Shown: positions 24,772 through 38,234 of the stretch, piece by piece
Numbering within the stretch: the stretch's first letter is position 1
Layout: the number at the start of each line of letters is the position of its first letter
Assembly (NCBI GenBank): GCA_013399305.1
Contig: VXAI01000013.1
Coordinates: 248,001 to 312,000 of the forward strand
Length of the DNA stretch: 64,000 bases
Source: Rostratula benghalensis
Taxonomy: Eukaryota > Chordata > Aves > Charadriiformes > Rostratulidae
Direction of reading: 5' to 3'
Program-made: the position numbers and the translations under genes
The notes under the pieces: generated by a model
Database searches by the model: none
Seen by the model: the letters and a program-made list of their open reading frames with translations, nothing else
Told to the model about the DNA's origin: nothing

Positions 24772-26136
24772 AAAGTCACTTCAGTGGAAAACTTTATATG
24801 CAGTTTACTGATTTTCTCTACCTGAAGAGAGTTTAAAAGACTAGTGCAAAGAATATATCTCAGAGAACTGGTGATAAAAGAGCTGTACTGTTTATGTTAA
24901 CATAACCATTTCCTCTACTGTGACTCTTAGTTTTTCTAGATCTTCTCCATACTCTGCCCCAGTACTTCTCTAACATCTCCTTTCCTTTCTTTTTGATACA
25001 AGAAGACAGTCCTGCACATTCAAAAGATCTTCTCATCTCTGAGCTTACCTCCCAGTTTCAAGGACCTTCTAACTGATAAAGTTTTTGCAAAGAAGAGTGT
25101 GCGTGCATGCATGTGTGTATGTACAAACATTTCCTTGCAGCATTTCTTAATGTCAGTCATAAACACGAATAGGTAAAAATTTCATTTTTAAATGATGTTT
25201 TCTTTGTTGTTTGACTTTCCTTTTACTAGATATTTCCATATTTAAAGATGAAGTTCAAAAATATTTTGTAGCACATATGTACTGCTTCAAACAAGTGCTT
25301 TTTTGATGCCATGTTTTTTATGAAAAAAAAAAAAAAAGTTATTCTGACAAAACATTCTATGGTTTTTATCAGATAAATGCACATTTACTTTAAGAAAATC
25401 ACTTTTCAGGTGATGAGCATATAAAACTAGAATGGTTTCTAATCACCTTATTTCAAAGTTGGTCATGAAGGTATATAATTTGTTGCTCTTTTGTATTCCT
25501 GTGCTGCAGCCAGGGGTGTTACTGAAGAAAAGAATCTACAGTGCAACACCTTAGGGAAGTATAACTTTTTTGTTATTGAGAATTTAAATTGAGTCACAAA
25601 AGAACATTTCTTTATGGGGATCCAAAGAAAAATCCAGCAGAGATCAATACCAGATAGAAAATGGGAAGGTTTGCCAGAAAGATGTGGCCTGACATGAAAA
25701 GATATTGCAAAATATGCACAACACAAGAAAAATGTTACAGTGTTATTCATGAGGACTCAGAAAAGGATGAGGTTCATCAGTCAAAGACATATAATTTCCT
25801 GGGAATAAGAGATTACATTAAAAGCTAATTCATCAGATTTTTAACACTGGAAATTCCAAGAGAAGACAAACATTTTCTATGCAGATTCACTGTGAAGTTC
25901 TATTATATAGAATTTTGATTAATTAACACACATTTAAATCTCAGCGATGAAACAGTTCCCATGTGTTTGCTTAAGTACCTTTCCCCAGGCCAAATACAAA
26001 AAAGAGAGAATTGGAACACAGTTATTAAAAAGGGATGCCAAGCCTTTTTTAAGTGATACTTCAGAGCAGCTTGTAGCTGCTTATAGCTTTCGGCTTTGCA
26101 GTCAAGTTTTCACTTCAGGACGCCATGCTGAGGCCA

Positions 26137-26148
26137 CACCACGTGGTG
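26137..26148. promoter_or_regulatory. Perfect palindromic E-box (CACCACGTGGTG)
   Basis: A 12-bp perfect palindrome centred on CACGTG, the canonical site for bHLH factors of the MYC/USF/CLOCK type. It lies in a short GC-richer patch (about 26,100-26,170). There is no nearby gene start, so function is speculative. Confidence 0.25.
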
Positions 26149-28369
26149 AGCAGTGGGACTCTGCCAGCAGGCTGGATGCTAAATAATTCAAATTTCCAAA
26201 GTGGAAGAAGAAAAATAGCAATCATTCCAGTTTGTTTCTATCTCTTGTCCTTGTGACTGTCATTTCAAGAAGTTTCCTCAATGTCTTCTGTATTCCTGTA
26301 TTTATCCAATGCCTTGTCCATTCCATATTTTTACCTCTAGAAAAGTATTATTTGTGTTTTGAGACACCATTCAAATTGAAAACCTTTTCAACATGCTATA
26401 ATTATTAATTCTAACTAAATAAATGAAAAATGAACAATTTTATTTTTTCCTCAACAATTACATAAACAAATAGCAAATATACAGAAGTTTTGATGAATGA
26501 AAAATGTAATCACACACCCAGATAGCTTCTTGGAATCTGTATCTCTGCATCATTGTCTTTGTTTCCTTTAAAACCTAGACGTCTCTTTTAATTTATTTTG
26601 CAAAGCAAATACAGTATTTAAACCCAATTCCTATCTAAAATTATCCATTGTCTAAAATGAAATAAGTTGGAATACTTCATTTTGTTATTCTCTCCATATT
26701 ATATCAAGACAGAGAATTCTGAACTGCTGAATTCAAAATTTTAAATTAGGCAACTCCACAATGAGGCACAGGGTGGAAATCAATCAGAATGTTGTCTTTG
26801 GGGTATTTTTTTGGCAGAGTGGGGATTTCACTTAAGGATGAAAATAACAACTGTTCACTGGTTTTCTTTTGGCATGGAGGTTGTTAAAAGCAACTACTGG
26901 ACTTGCAGGATTCAAACTTGTATTTCAGCAACTGCAACATGTGCCTGAGCCAGCCCATCAACAGATATATCTGTACTTTTTGTGATGTGCTCTGCAGAAT
27001 ACTGCAGTTCTGACTATAGTATGACACTCACATTTTCTACACCTGTAGAAAAAATTAAAAAAATAGAAGACTCTGTATTTAACATATTTTCTGAAATCCA
27101 TCTGGGAAATAAAAGCAGTCAAATTTTCATTCTAGACCCTTTTTCTTCCATGTAAACCAATATTTCACATAACAAATAATTAGAATATGGCCATTACCCT
27201 TCAGTAATTGTTGTGAGATATGAAGTATAGCAGAAAGTAAAAACTCATTCTTGGAAAGACAACTATATCCATGACTGAAATTGTACCATCAGGTTTTGTA
27301 GTCATTTTGCATTCTTTCCCTCTGAAAAGCCCTATCAGAGCTTTGGGATGTGACCAACTAATCCACTTAATACTTATTTAATTATCTTGGCACTCTGTTT
27401 TATAATTCTCCATGAAATACTTAGATGTGAACCGATATCTTCTCATCACAGTGCTTAGTATACAACCTGCATAAAATTTAATCAAGAGGAAAATTAAAGT
27501 AGAACAATATAAGAAAAAATATATTACCTATATGCTAGCATTTTTTTTCACGTACAGATATTCACAGAATTTATATGAATGACATTTTACATCTAAAACT
27601 CATAATTTAATTATAAATTCCAATGGAATAAAGGCTCTTAAATAATAATTGAAATCTCATACATAAGTGGAAATGAAGAGTATAGGAAATCATAATGGTA
27701 ATAACAATATATTAATACCTGATATATGAGATGGAAAAGATACATTTTTTTGCAAGTATATAATATCTTCAGGATCTTGACCTATTACAGTAAAATTTGT
27801 AAGGTCAATAGCAAGCACTGCAAGAGCACTATGTGAGTGTTACTGGTGTGGTTACCCCTATTAATTATAATAGGAAGTAGACCTAATAGATATATTGCAG
27901 TGGGATAAATTAGGTGCCAAGTGTTCGACTAGAGCTTCAGCAGTAAATGTTGAATTGACATTAGAATATGTACACCATCTACTGAAGATCCACACGAACA
28001 TATGATTAAGAACAATCATATTAAGTATAGAAAGATTTAATGGTCTTTTGTAACTGTTCAAGACAAATTTAATCAAGACGAATTGTGTATTGTTTTTAAC
28101 ACATCCATGTCTGTATGACTAATTTATTTTTCAGTCCTTAACTGACATAGGAAAGCAATCTTCTCTTTTTCCCTCCCAAGTTCATTCAGACCCATTATGA
28201 GCAGGTAGCTTCAGAGACGTGATCACAATTTTAAAAATTTTAGTTTTATGTTCTTATTCTGACTATGGAATTAAGTTGAAGTGTTTAACGCCTGGCTTTG
28301 AAAATGTTGCAGATTAGCCTTTGAGTTTGTATACAGCCGTGGTATCATCAAATGAGTGTGCACAGGCAT

Positions 28370-28685
28370 TACTGTAACAGGTGGAGATTAATATATGTAG
28401 CCAAATTCCCTTTGCAGCCTAAAATTCCACTGGTCCTCTTGTGAACAAGGGCACATTGCTGGTTCATGGATAGTTTATTATATACCAGGGCACCCAGGTC
28501 CTTCTCAGAAGTGCTTTCTAGCAGGTCTACCCCTAACCTGTATTGGTGCCTGTCATTCTTCCTCTCCAAGTGCTTGCTCTTTCTCAACTTGCTCTTGTTG
28601 AACCTTGTTCAGCCTGTCCAGGCCACACTGGATGGCAGCACAGACATTTGGACTGTCAGCCAGCCCTCCCAGTCAATGCCAACCA
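28370..28685 (-). mobile_element. CR1 LINE internal fragment, minus strand
   Basis: The minus strand carries the region of CR1 ORF2 just downstream of the RT catalytic core. A residue stretch beginning YRLGVDLLES, then EKDLGALV, LSMNQQCAL and ILGC, matches the conserved CR1 order (LGVLV, MSQQCAL, ILGC). On the plus strand, caggtccttctcagaagtgc and ccaggccacactggatggca are equivalent landmarks. The open 72-codon minus frame (28,369-28,587) is this remnant; the plus-strand frame 28,466-28,690 is its shadow. Both ends are missing. Loss of the 3' end, which new CR1 insertions normally keep, implies later deletion or decay. It cannot encode a working enzyme. Confidence 0.88.
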
Positions 28686-29416
28686 AATGATACTGGGTGA
28701 TATAAAATGCATTTCCATTTGAAGATGTTACTTTATTTAAATTAAGTAGATTTTATATCCATTTTAAAAGCTGGTTGTAAAGCAAATAAAACAAATCAAG
28801 TATTCTCTTACTTAGAGAGGAGGCAATGGTCAAATCATGAAGGGACAGGTAATTTCTTTAACAGGGTATCAAGCAACAATAGCCATCTCATCTGTCTTAT
28901 CTCTATGAATCTGCGGTGGTGGTTTATAATTAAGTTTTAGTATCAGTTTCTAGACTATGCAGTAATTCTAGAAATCAAGAAGTATAATCCTGGGTTCAAT
29001 ATTCTGATGTGATTAAGCCTATTATGATCACGGCTGCACTAAAGAGACTGTATCTTGCTTTTATTTTCACTCTGTCCAGCACTGGTTTATGTGGTTTAGG
29101 TTTTGAAATTGAAATTATTTAGTGTCTAGTTGTATCTAAACCACTAAAATTTGAGAATGCTGGAGAAAGAAGAGGTCAGAATTTGTAACAAAATGAATTT
29201 GTCAAAATATATCTATTAACCAGAACTGAAAAAGTTAGTGGAATTTTATTAAATCTAAGGGGGTATTTTAACTGTTTGATTTGGTATTATTTTTATTTAG
29301 AAAGTATTTTCTGGTCAAAACAAACGAGAATTAAAGTTACAGCCTAAATTCTCAACTATATGATAGTTTCAGTTAGAGCAGTTAGAGTAAAAGTTTGTCC
29401 GTGCCTTTTATTAATC

Positions 29417-29432
29417 TATATATATATATATA
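29417..29432. repeat. (TA)8 microsatellite
   Basis: Sixteen bases of perfect TA repeats. Confidence 0.9.
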
Positions 29433-29980
29433 CATGCATTTCTTTACAAAAAACTGAAAGTTCTTAATATTGTACAGACACTGAGTAAATTGCAAATTTC
29501 AATCATTTTTCTAAAACAGATTTTTTGACTTTATCATCAGCTCTAATAAATTTAAAATATTTAATTTCTGATTGACTTCTAATTAAGAAAGTTCTGGAAT
29601 ATTGCAAAGCAAGTAGATTTTTCTTGGGTATTTCTTGTACACTATACAACAGATAGACAGCTAGTGTTTTGACCTTGAAATTACTTTTCAAAGAAAAATA
29701 GTAAAACCATAGATCATTTGACTCAAATACTGTTATATCTAAGATATTTTTTAACAAGGAAGAAAGTATGTATTTACTTTATGGTGAAACAAATTGAAGT
29801 AAAGGGGGAACATTTTTCTTGTTATCTACCTAGTTTTTTTAAAAGATTTCTGTGACTTGCAACCTGGAACTATTTTTATTTTTTATTTTTAATACTGTTA
29901 CAATTTGAAAGGAACAGTAATAGTAGTTTATCATGCAGTAGCATTTTCATTTCTGATGTGGGTCCTTCAGAATAATTTCT

Positions 29981-30029
29981 GGCTTTTGTGCAAAAGCCGT
30001 AGTGCTATAAGCCTTTGTGCAGTGCACAA
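29981..30029. other. Two adjacent perfect palindromes sharing a ttgtgca core
   Basis: The first is ggctttt-gtgc-aaaagcc (29,981-29,998; 7-bp arms, 4-nt loop). The second is ttgtgca-g-tgcacaa (30,015-30,029; 7-bp arms around one base). Both contain ttgtgca and lie 16 bp apart. Each could form a hairpin in single strands or bind a dimeric factor. No known element is recognised. Confidence 0.4.
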
Positions 30030-30502
30030 GACTTTCACTCTGTCTCCAGGGTGAGTGGAAACTACACTTAGGCACAGAGTAAAGCACTAAGCTTTATCCT
30101 TTGCACGCAGCAGGAAGAATTCCAAGGTTGTTTTTCCGGACACTGACTTTATTCAGATGTGCTGAGAATATAAATCTGCCCTGACTCTGCAGGGGAAAAA
30201 AAGTAAAATTATCCCTTCGTCTTGCTGATCAGGCATGTCAACACATACTTCCTTTACTGACAGCAGTGAGTAGAAATGATGGCTTCTCAGCAGCCTCCAG
30301 CATGTAATAGCAGACTTCTCTGCCCTACGCTCCATCTTCTGATTATATATCAAGCTGTGCCCCACTGACTTAGAAAGGATTAGGTTAACAAGTAGTGCAG
30401 TGTGTCAGCATTCCTACAAGAAATAAACAAACAAACAAAACCAAAAAAGCCCCAAACATATGAATTGTTTAGAGTTGGAGTAGCCTGGTTTAACATTTTT
30501 TT

Positions 30503-30522
30503 TGCCACCGTAAGAGGTGGCA
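30503..30522. other. Short perfect hairpin (7-bp stem, 6-nt loop)
   Basis: tgccacc-gtaaga-ggtggca. The GC-rich arms stand out in AT-rich sequence. It lies about 480 bp to the right of the two palindromes near 30.0 kb. It does not match a terminator or a known ncRNA. Confidence 0.4.
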
Positions 30523-32374
30523 TAACTTATTTGGTTTTATATTAATTTTACAAATTCTTTTATTTGAGGCTTAAACTTTCAGTATACAAGCTACTTTCAT
30601 TGGTTTTGTTAATGCCTTTCTTCTAATGCAGTAGAGGCCAATATTGCAATGTAACATGTGGCTTTTTGAAAGCTTACACAAATTAGAGGAAAATATCCAT
30701 GTAGAAAAGGTCAGGGTAGCTATGATACTTCAACAGAGCCCAGAGCACCCTGCATCCACCCAGATGTTCAAGTAGCAGGTTTAATTAGAGGAAGGTTCAA
30801 ACTAGAATTCTTGATTGTATCAGTTCTTAACACTGAGTTATTTTTACCTCAAGGTATCCTTACCTCTGATCAGCTTTAGAGACTTACAGTAAAATCATCT
30901 AGATGTACCAAAGTGCTACACAATTTTGAAAATCCTGCCCATCCCTTGCAGCTATTGTTATGCATGGGTACTTCTATATGCCTCTCTATTTCTTGTCACT
31001 TAATTCAACATGCGTAATTTGTTATTCTTGTCCATTCAATGCAATGTCAATGTCCAGCAAGTGCAACCACTTACAGAATGTCAAACCTGTGAGCATACTT
31101 TTGTCTTGAATTAAGATTAGGATATAAAGTTGACTGTAACTCCAGTGTAAAGAAATGGCAATAGTATGGCAAGGAGAACCTCTCTTAAAGGCAACACATT
31201 TTGTATCCTCTGATTTTAATTTATTTTTCCATGTTAATATTCCAAAAGAGTGAGTAAAAAAAGAAATTATTAAGAAGAAACTGATGGCTTGTCTTAGTAC
31301 TGGGAAATTATTATAAGCATTTTGGGAAAAGGAAAAAAAAATGTCTTCTATGTTTCTGAGTGAATGGCATATAATGCAAATATTGAGTTGAGAAGAAAAA
31401 TGTCGTGTGCCACCTAAAAAGAGAAGCTTGATCCTTTGGAATAGTTATGCTTTGGAATTAAATAGGAAGCCTCACATTACCCTGAATTTAATTTGGATCA
31501 GGCAGCAGAATGCAGATTCCTCAAGGCATTTCACGTACATTAATATAAACAAAGTCCCATTGTATGAATTGCTAATTTGTTCAGATTATTGGACAATAGA
31601 TCTGTCCATCTGTACCCTCAAGTAAGGGAGAAGGTGCCTCAGAGACAGATTACTTAGAAAAGCAGCCACTGCTACAAACTCAGTTTCTGGCTTCAGTTTC
31701 TGACTCAAAACTCACCTCACATAAGCCCTAAACTCACATGAGAGGCAGGTACTTACAAAAAAAATAATCCTGAGAGAGGAGAAAAGAATTGCATTCAAAA
31801 TTTCTTTGTTATTTTTGACAGCTTATCCAGCTAAAGGAATGAAGGAATCTAACACTAATTATGTGTGCTCAGCCTGCAATGAAAATTTTTCTATCAAAAT
31901 AAATTCATTTATGAATATAAAATAGTCTGAGTACTCCCTACCTCAGAATACTCCATAATCAAAATCTGCAGTAGTAGATCTGCAGTAGACTGCAAAGTCT
32001 AGAACGTATTTGAAATTGGTATTTGAAGCATTACATTAGCAGTGTTATTATTAAATTACTAAAATGATTTTTTGAGAAAAAATATGACTCAGGAAAAATA
32101 AAGAAATATGTTGCCAAATGAGGATAGAACATGAGCAGCATTGACAAATAGCAGCAAAAAGACATTTCTGAAGCAGTATTTTTAAGATTTCAGCAAAAAA
32201 CATCCGTAATGCAGTCATAATTTATGTGGTTTTAATCACTTGGTAAATAACTAGAAGACTTGTGTGAAATATGTAGTGTCAGTTGAGCATCAGTTTCCAA
32301 AACTAACACATTAGGCACCCTACTGGGGATAATTTAGTTTAGAGATGGTATTTCCACAGTGTTGCTTTTGCAAC

Positions 32375-32502
32375 TTTTTTTTTTTTAAAAAAATATTGTC
32401 TTTAGAAGCAATTAGTTTTTTTTTTTTACAAAATTACTTCTGTTCCTTAAGATATCACCATCACTTTTGTTTTTTCCTTTCTTTTTTTTTTTTTTTTTTT
32501 CC
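32375..32502. repeat. Cluster of three poly(T) runs
   Basis: T12 followed by A7 (32,375-32,393), T12 (32,416-32,427) and T19 (32,482-32,500). The 96-codon phenylalanine-rich frame over this region (32,345-32,635) is a product of the T runs. Confidence 0.9.
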
Positions 32503-35500
32503 TCTGGTCATAGCTTCATATGGTTTGCTATTCTTGCACACAATGCACTATGTAATTAACAAGAACCTAATTTTTCTTATGATTGACAGGGTGGCAGCAA
32601 AAGTGAAGGTGGACTGGGTGCTCAGCACTAAATAGTATTTTGTCCACACTTCGTATCCAAGCTTTTAACTTTGTGTTCAGCTCCAAATTGTTTCTAAGGA
32701 TGCATCTACAGTAATTTGCCAACATCCCTGCTTCTCTGTGAAGCTAGAATTCACAGAAGGAGAAAAGGTAAGATTCTTGGTAGCTGCAAGAATAAAGAAG
32801 GCCATACGTAAGCTGTAAGAATCCCTAAAGTGGTAACATATTTGGAGTTTGACTATGGGCTACCAGGTGAATACGAGGAGAATACAATGAGAGTAGCTGG
32901 ACAGTAACAAAACCAGGGAGATTACCTGATCTCAGGGGAAGAAAATTTTTGGTGGGAAAGGAATTGGCTGCTTATTCCTATACGGCCTCTTCCTAGAAGA
33001 AACTGTACAGACAAATCATATTTCACAGATCTGCTCAGTGTTATACAACAACTCTGTTACTGAATCAGAAAATGAATACTGAATACCTGAGTGCAAGTGC
33101 AGCACCTGACCTACATGTCTTTTTTTTAGAAAACATTTTCTTTCACTGCTTTCACCTTGTTTAATGCCTTGTCACAAGTTATTACACCTATGTGAGGTCA
33201 GTGAACAAATCTGAGAATATGACAGTTGCCTTTGAAGATGTGTTGTCAATTTTTGTACTCATCTTCAAAATTCTTTCTCTCTGATTTGAGTGGCTTCCTC
33301 TTCAGTGTGGTTTGGATGCAACAGAGATATTTGTCACTACAAACCCAGAAAACACAGGTTTTCTCATTTCAGTTCCAGAAAGGAGATGGAACTCATCTCA
33401 GACTACACAAAAGCTGTATCAGAGGGAAAGTAGTTTTTCCATTACAACCCTGTTTGAACTAGGAGGAACTGAGTTGTGAGTAAAGGCAAGAACGTACAAA
33501 GTTGTTGTGGTGGAAGGTGAATACACTTATTTTATGTAGTTGCATTATGAATAACTACTCTGGTCAGCTTGAGATGCTAGGACAGCTTGGGCCATCTCAG
33601 AAAGGGCCCGTGAGAAAACTCCTAGCTTTTCCAAGGCTCACACTAATTTGAGGAAAAAAATAACATAGACAGCAGATTCTTGACACAATTGTCATACCTT
33701 CTAAAACTGGATTTGCTACTGCAGGCTTAATAGACAAAAGGACATTAAAAGGAAAATTTTACAAGCATGTCTTGCAAGGGAAAAAAAGTCATCTCTGTCC
33801 CCTTCTTAGAAACGGCTAAGGCGTTGTAAGAGAAATTCAGACAGGGCAGAAAAGAACCACACAAAGAAACAAAAATTGCTTGACTAAGTGGTGCTGGTAT
33901 TGTTCCAACAATAAATTTTACAGAAAATATCAGAATCCTTTAATATTGTCTCTATCACACTGGAGGCTGAAACAGACATTATCTAGAAAATGGTAAAAAC
34001 ACTGACAAAAACTGGTTAAGCAAATGGTCACCTTAGAACAAGAGAATTTGTCGCCCACTCAAGTATTAGGTTTGTGCGTCATGATAAAACAACTTGTTGG
34101 AATGAGACCGTTACTGATTCCACCCATGCTTAATATTAAGATTTTGAGGAAAGATGAAAGCCATTGTCTCAATACGAATACTTCATGTATTTATTCTGTC
34201 GACTCCTGAATCTTCATCAAGAAAGCATTGTGTTCAGTTTCATTTTGAAATACTTAGGAAAATCAAGTAGTATGGTTTTTCATGCATGCATGTTGAGTAC
34301 TAAGAAAGAGTTTTCTATCTAATCATGCATAATGTTGGTGATTATGCTGCCAGAGGAGGAAGATAAGATCCAAATAAATGTTCAGATTATATTAAAATTA
34401 ATTTACTTCAGGCTAGTTGTCAGTGTTTCTAGATTTATAATTCAGTAGGTAATATGTTCAAAAATGAAATTAAGAATTCTTGCTTGAGGACATCAATATA
34501 AAGCAGTAGAAAGTTAAAAATCCTTAGTCCAACCACCTCCATGTATTCATGTATTTGTAATTGTCGTTGCTTGAAAAACAAGGTATTTTCTGGCCCACAT
34601 TCAAAGAAATGTTGAGTTGGGGTTTTTTTGGTTTTTTTTTTTTTCCTTTCAAATATCAGTGCTAGATAAGCCCTGTGCAAATTGGCTTCAGAGACATATT
34701 AAGAGATGATTTCAGCTGAGCTGGCTGTATAAAAACAACTTCAAAAACTGGGCTTGTGCTATGTCATAATCTATAGTTTTCAAGAGAATAAGATGCTTTT
34801 AAAGCTCAGATTTTGTCTGCTGGATCCCCAGGAATTGTTGATGGTGTGTTCAACTACACAAGGAACTGTCAGTTCATGCTGAATACACAATCTTGTATAA
34901 GCTGATTAGAGCTTTTAGTAAAGGTCCAAACACTTTTGCACAATTGAAGATACATCTTCACACCTGGATCCATTTTTTAATCTGTGTTTCAATTCCTCTT
35001 ATTGTCTTGTCCGTATGAGTTTTATTTAAGACTTTGTTACATGCATTTCTTTTTGTATAGCATTAGTGAAATAGGAAAAAAAAATCACCTTTTTTTCAAA
35101 CATCAGTAAGAAAAAAAAAACCCCAACAATTATGAAATTCTACATGTGATCGATCTGGAACCTTATTATCTTCTCATTTAAGCTCTTTCCATAGGTAGAG
35201 AGGTTTCAGCTGGTGGTCAATGGTTCTCCTTTGGTTCATGGAGAACAGCCCGTCTACCCAATTTAAATTACCCTTATGAGAGCTTACGCACCACCTACCT
35301 TGTATCTCAGCCTTTTCACAGACCTTATTCTTTCTGGTTCTGGGCACACACCAGTAGGGACGTGACAAGAAGGATGCTGTCCTGGCATCTATGCTGTAGC
35401 GATGAAGGTAACTACTATTGTTTCCTGAACATAAGGAGTTAAATTTAAGACTAAAGCTTGGCCCGTTGCGCAAGGCTTCAGGACAGGTATAGATAGATTG

Positions 35501-35929
35501 ATTTTCCTAGCTTGATGAAAATGTAACTTCACTGGGTAGTCTGTGAAGATCAAGTCATTCTTGCTGTGCTCTTGCTGACATGATAGAGAACCTGCATTTT
35601 CTAGAATGATCCCCTTAAAGAAGAAAATGAAACTTAGTGGAAGTTCTTCCTGTAAGAAATGCCACTGGTTTTGGTTTACTACTAATCATGATTGATGTGT
35701 GCCTGAATTGAAATATGAGCACAACCTGTCCACAATCATGAGCAGGTGACCCTTACTAAGTATCCAAACAAATACTTTGTGATCAGTATCCAGTCTTAGC
35801 CTTAGACGCTTTTTCCTGTGTCATGTCTTTTACAGTGTATTTTAAAGCATGTGTAATATTGACCCACCTTATAATTTTGCAGTGAACATGTCAGCATAAT
35901 AAGGCTTTAGCCCTGTGAAATATGTGACC

Positions 35930-36013
35930 AAAATATTGCAGTTAGACTAGATGATTTGTTGTAGGTCTCTTCCAATGGAAATTTCTGTTCTGTTCTGTTC
36001 TATTCTATTCTTA
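35930..36013 (+). mobile_element. CR1 LINE 3' tail, plus strand
   Basis: The text agttagactagatgatttg, then taggtctcttccaat, matches the invariant last part of avian CR1 elements ('ggactagatgat...ggtcccttccaac'). It is followed by a pentamer tail (tctgttctgttctgttctat, about 35,984-36,013) in place of the usual octamer. Only about 80 bp of the element survive or were ever inserted, an extreme 5' truncation. The tail pentamer (TTCTG/TTCTA) is the complement class of the AATAG array at 11,851. Confidence 0.82.
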
Positions 36014-36113
36014 AAACATATTCCATGGCTTAGTGTTCCAACTGCATGCCAGACTGAAATTCTTTTAGCCATACATTCACCACACAAAACTAAGATAAGG
36101 GTTGTACTTGAGG

Positions 36114-36137
36114 AAAAAAAAAAAAAAAAAAAAAAAA
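36114..36137. repeat. Poly(A)24
   Basis: Pure run of 24 A. No AATAAA signal within 40 bp upstream and no recognisable retroposed message, so it is listed as a homopolymer rather than a processed pseudogene tail. Confidence 0.9.
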
Positions 36138-37534
36138 TAATCCCATCCCAACCTCAGCCCTCTCAACACATTCATGGATGCCTACATTGACTATATCCAT
36201 ACAAATGCTGTTGGCCTGGAGGGATGAAAATAGAAACCTTTAGCATTAAAATTGTTACCCCACTATATCTGATGTAAATGAGTAATTGTTCTAGTGTGAG
36301 CTTCAAGTTATCATTACTAGGGTCCTCTCTTAGGTATAATCATATTCACAATGCCTGTATATTGCATAAGTACTTCAGTAATTTCACACTTCAGTACCTT
36401 GGCAGTGTGTGTCCGTGAAATACGTAGGAACCAGGTAACTTGTTACATTCACAGTGACTTTGCTGCTTTTTGTCAATCAGTTAATAGCAGGATGAAGCCT
36501 TTTTAGCTTGTAATAAATTAATCCTCCAGTGAAAATTTAATTCTGGCATTGAATCTTTGGAAAGTAGTTTCCTTATATATGTTTCTGCTCTTTGGGAAAA
36601 ACTGCTCTGCCAGATTTCAGTACTGGGACTTAAGGGGTTTTACACAATATTTGATAAAATAAGACTTTTGCATTATTTTGTCTGTTTCAGAAATAACAGT
36701 CCTTGCTTGGAAACCCTCTAGATATTTGCAAGGGCTTTACTTTGCTTTAAAATGTTGGTACCATGTAGTAGCATTCGAGCTGCAAAGCCAACTCAAGGTT
36801 TGTAGTAATCTTGATTTTCAAAATATCTTTATATTTGAAGATTTCTTCAGTTTGGATGTTAGATTGCTATTGTTTTCACAATCAAAGGACAGCAGCTGAA
36901 CACTCAGCACTGAAGGAGCAGTTGTTTCTTCAACTTCTCTTTTGTCTGCTATGCAGTAGAGTCATGAATTAGTCAGCATTATGGAATCATGTCTCTCCTT
37001 GACACTGTTGCTTCAGAGCTTTATCGAATATCATGTGGAATTCACTGGAGACTGGTAAGGACAACAATCAGGAACATTAAATTCTATGGTTATAATATAT
37101 CCATTTTGATTCACAGAAGTTCCTTAAAATGGACTGGGAATGCTGTCAAACTATTGTGTATTTTAATGCAGACTACAAGACCTGAAGTCTTCAAGAAGCA
37201 GTAGGAGTTCAAAATACATTGCTGTATAAACAGCCAAATGAAACTGAAGGATTTCAAAGGATGAAGTTTTAGTCTTAAAAAAAAAAAAAGAACATATTAT
37301 TTATTTCTCAAAATACAGAAATATATAGCATTCCCTAGAAATCAACCCAAAATTTGGAATACAAATTGTTCTTGTGTTCTGTTCCAAAGAAAGGCAAATT
37401 TTTTGCAGACTGACTGAAAACCAGCTAAACGAAGAAGAAAACTATGACTTTACACATTGCAGTCTTACTTTCTGCTGCCCAAAGAAGTCATCTCTTCTAC
37501 TTCTTTAGCTCCTGAACACAGATTAGTCTGTAGA

Positions 37535-37588
37535 TTTTTGGTTTTTGGTTTTGGGTTTTGTTTGTTTTGTTGTTGTGGGGGTTTTTTT
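37535..37588. repeat. G/T-rich low-complexity tract
   Basis: T runs separated by single to triple G, ending in ggggg and T7. A similar G/T tract occurs at 57,549-57,650. Confidence 0.8.
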
Positions 37589-38234
37589 CCACATTTTTTG
37601 TAAGTTGGTAGCAAGGGCAGAGAAATAATCATTCTGTCATCTATTCTGTCTATTTATATACAACTTGCATGAGATGGGGGTGTAGCAGAGAACGTGAATG
37701 TACATCTCTAACTGTGCAGAAATATGACAGAACTGTGTTCATTCTCTTACTCCCCTGAGTGCTCAGGCCAGCAGACACATAGTGCCATTTTGTGTAATCT
37801 GGGAAAAATTAGCTAACTTGAGGACATCAATAAAATTACTGGCATTTGGAAAATCTGAAGACTATCTACTTGCTTTCTTAGCTTCTTCGAAGCAGTTTCT
37901 TTGTCTTCTGTCAGAACTGGCATGCTCTAAAAAAAAATTTAGAGATCTTTCAGTCTAATAAGAAGACATTGTTTCATGAGGCCGCTAAATCATAAGTGAT
38001 GTGAAGTCATAATTTCATTTGATATCTTGTGTAACACAAGACATAATGTTTTCCCGAATTAATTCTTCTTTGAACTAATTTTTGGAAAATAATTTTATCT
38101 CAATTAGAAGTCCTTTGTGAATGGAGAACCAACCATAAATCTCATCAATGCTGTTGAATTCAATACGACTCATGAAGGACAGTACCTAGCAAGAGCGAAG
38201 TCTGTGGGACTAATATATCAGGGCTGACTCATGG

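Larger units (their letters stand above)
21229..28369. other. Gene-free AT-rich sequence with scattered motifs
   Basis: No gene is supported in about 7 kb. Seen within it: a (TTTG)n-like run (22,351-22,390), an overlapping AP-1 and octamer-like motif (24,758-24,771), a poly(A) run (about 25,324-25,337) and a 12-bp palindromic E-box (26,137-26,148). Frames of 60-102 codons (for example 22,473-22,781, plus; 23,493-23,771, plus; 25,463-25,750, minus) are unrecognisable and show no exon-like context. Confidence 0.6.
28686..35929. other. Gene-free AT-rich sequence
   Basis: No gene is supported in about 7.2 kb. Contents: (TA)8 at 29,417-29,432, a pair of hairpin-forming palindromes at 29,981-30,029, a 7-bp-stem hairpin at 30,503-30,522, T-rich runs at 32,375-32,500, and a G/T run near 34,620-34,645. 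Frames of 60-99 codons (for example 35,174-35,473, minus, 99 codons) do not resemble any protein I can name. Confidence 0.6.
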
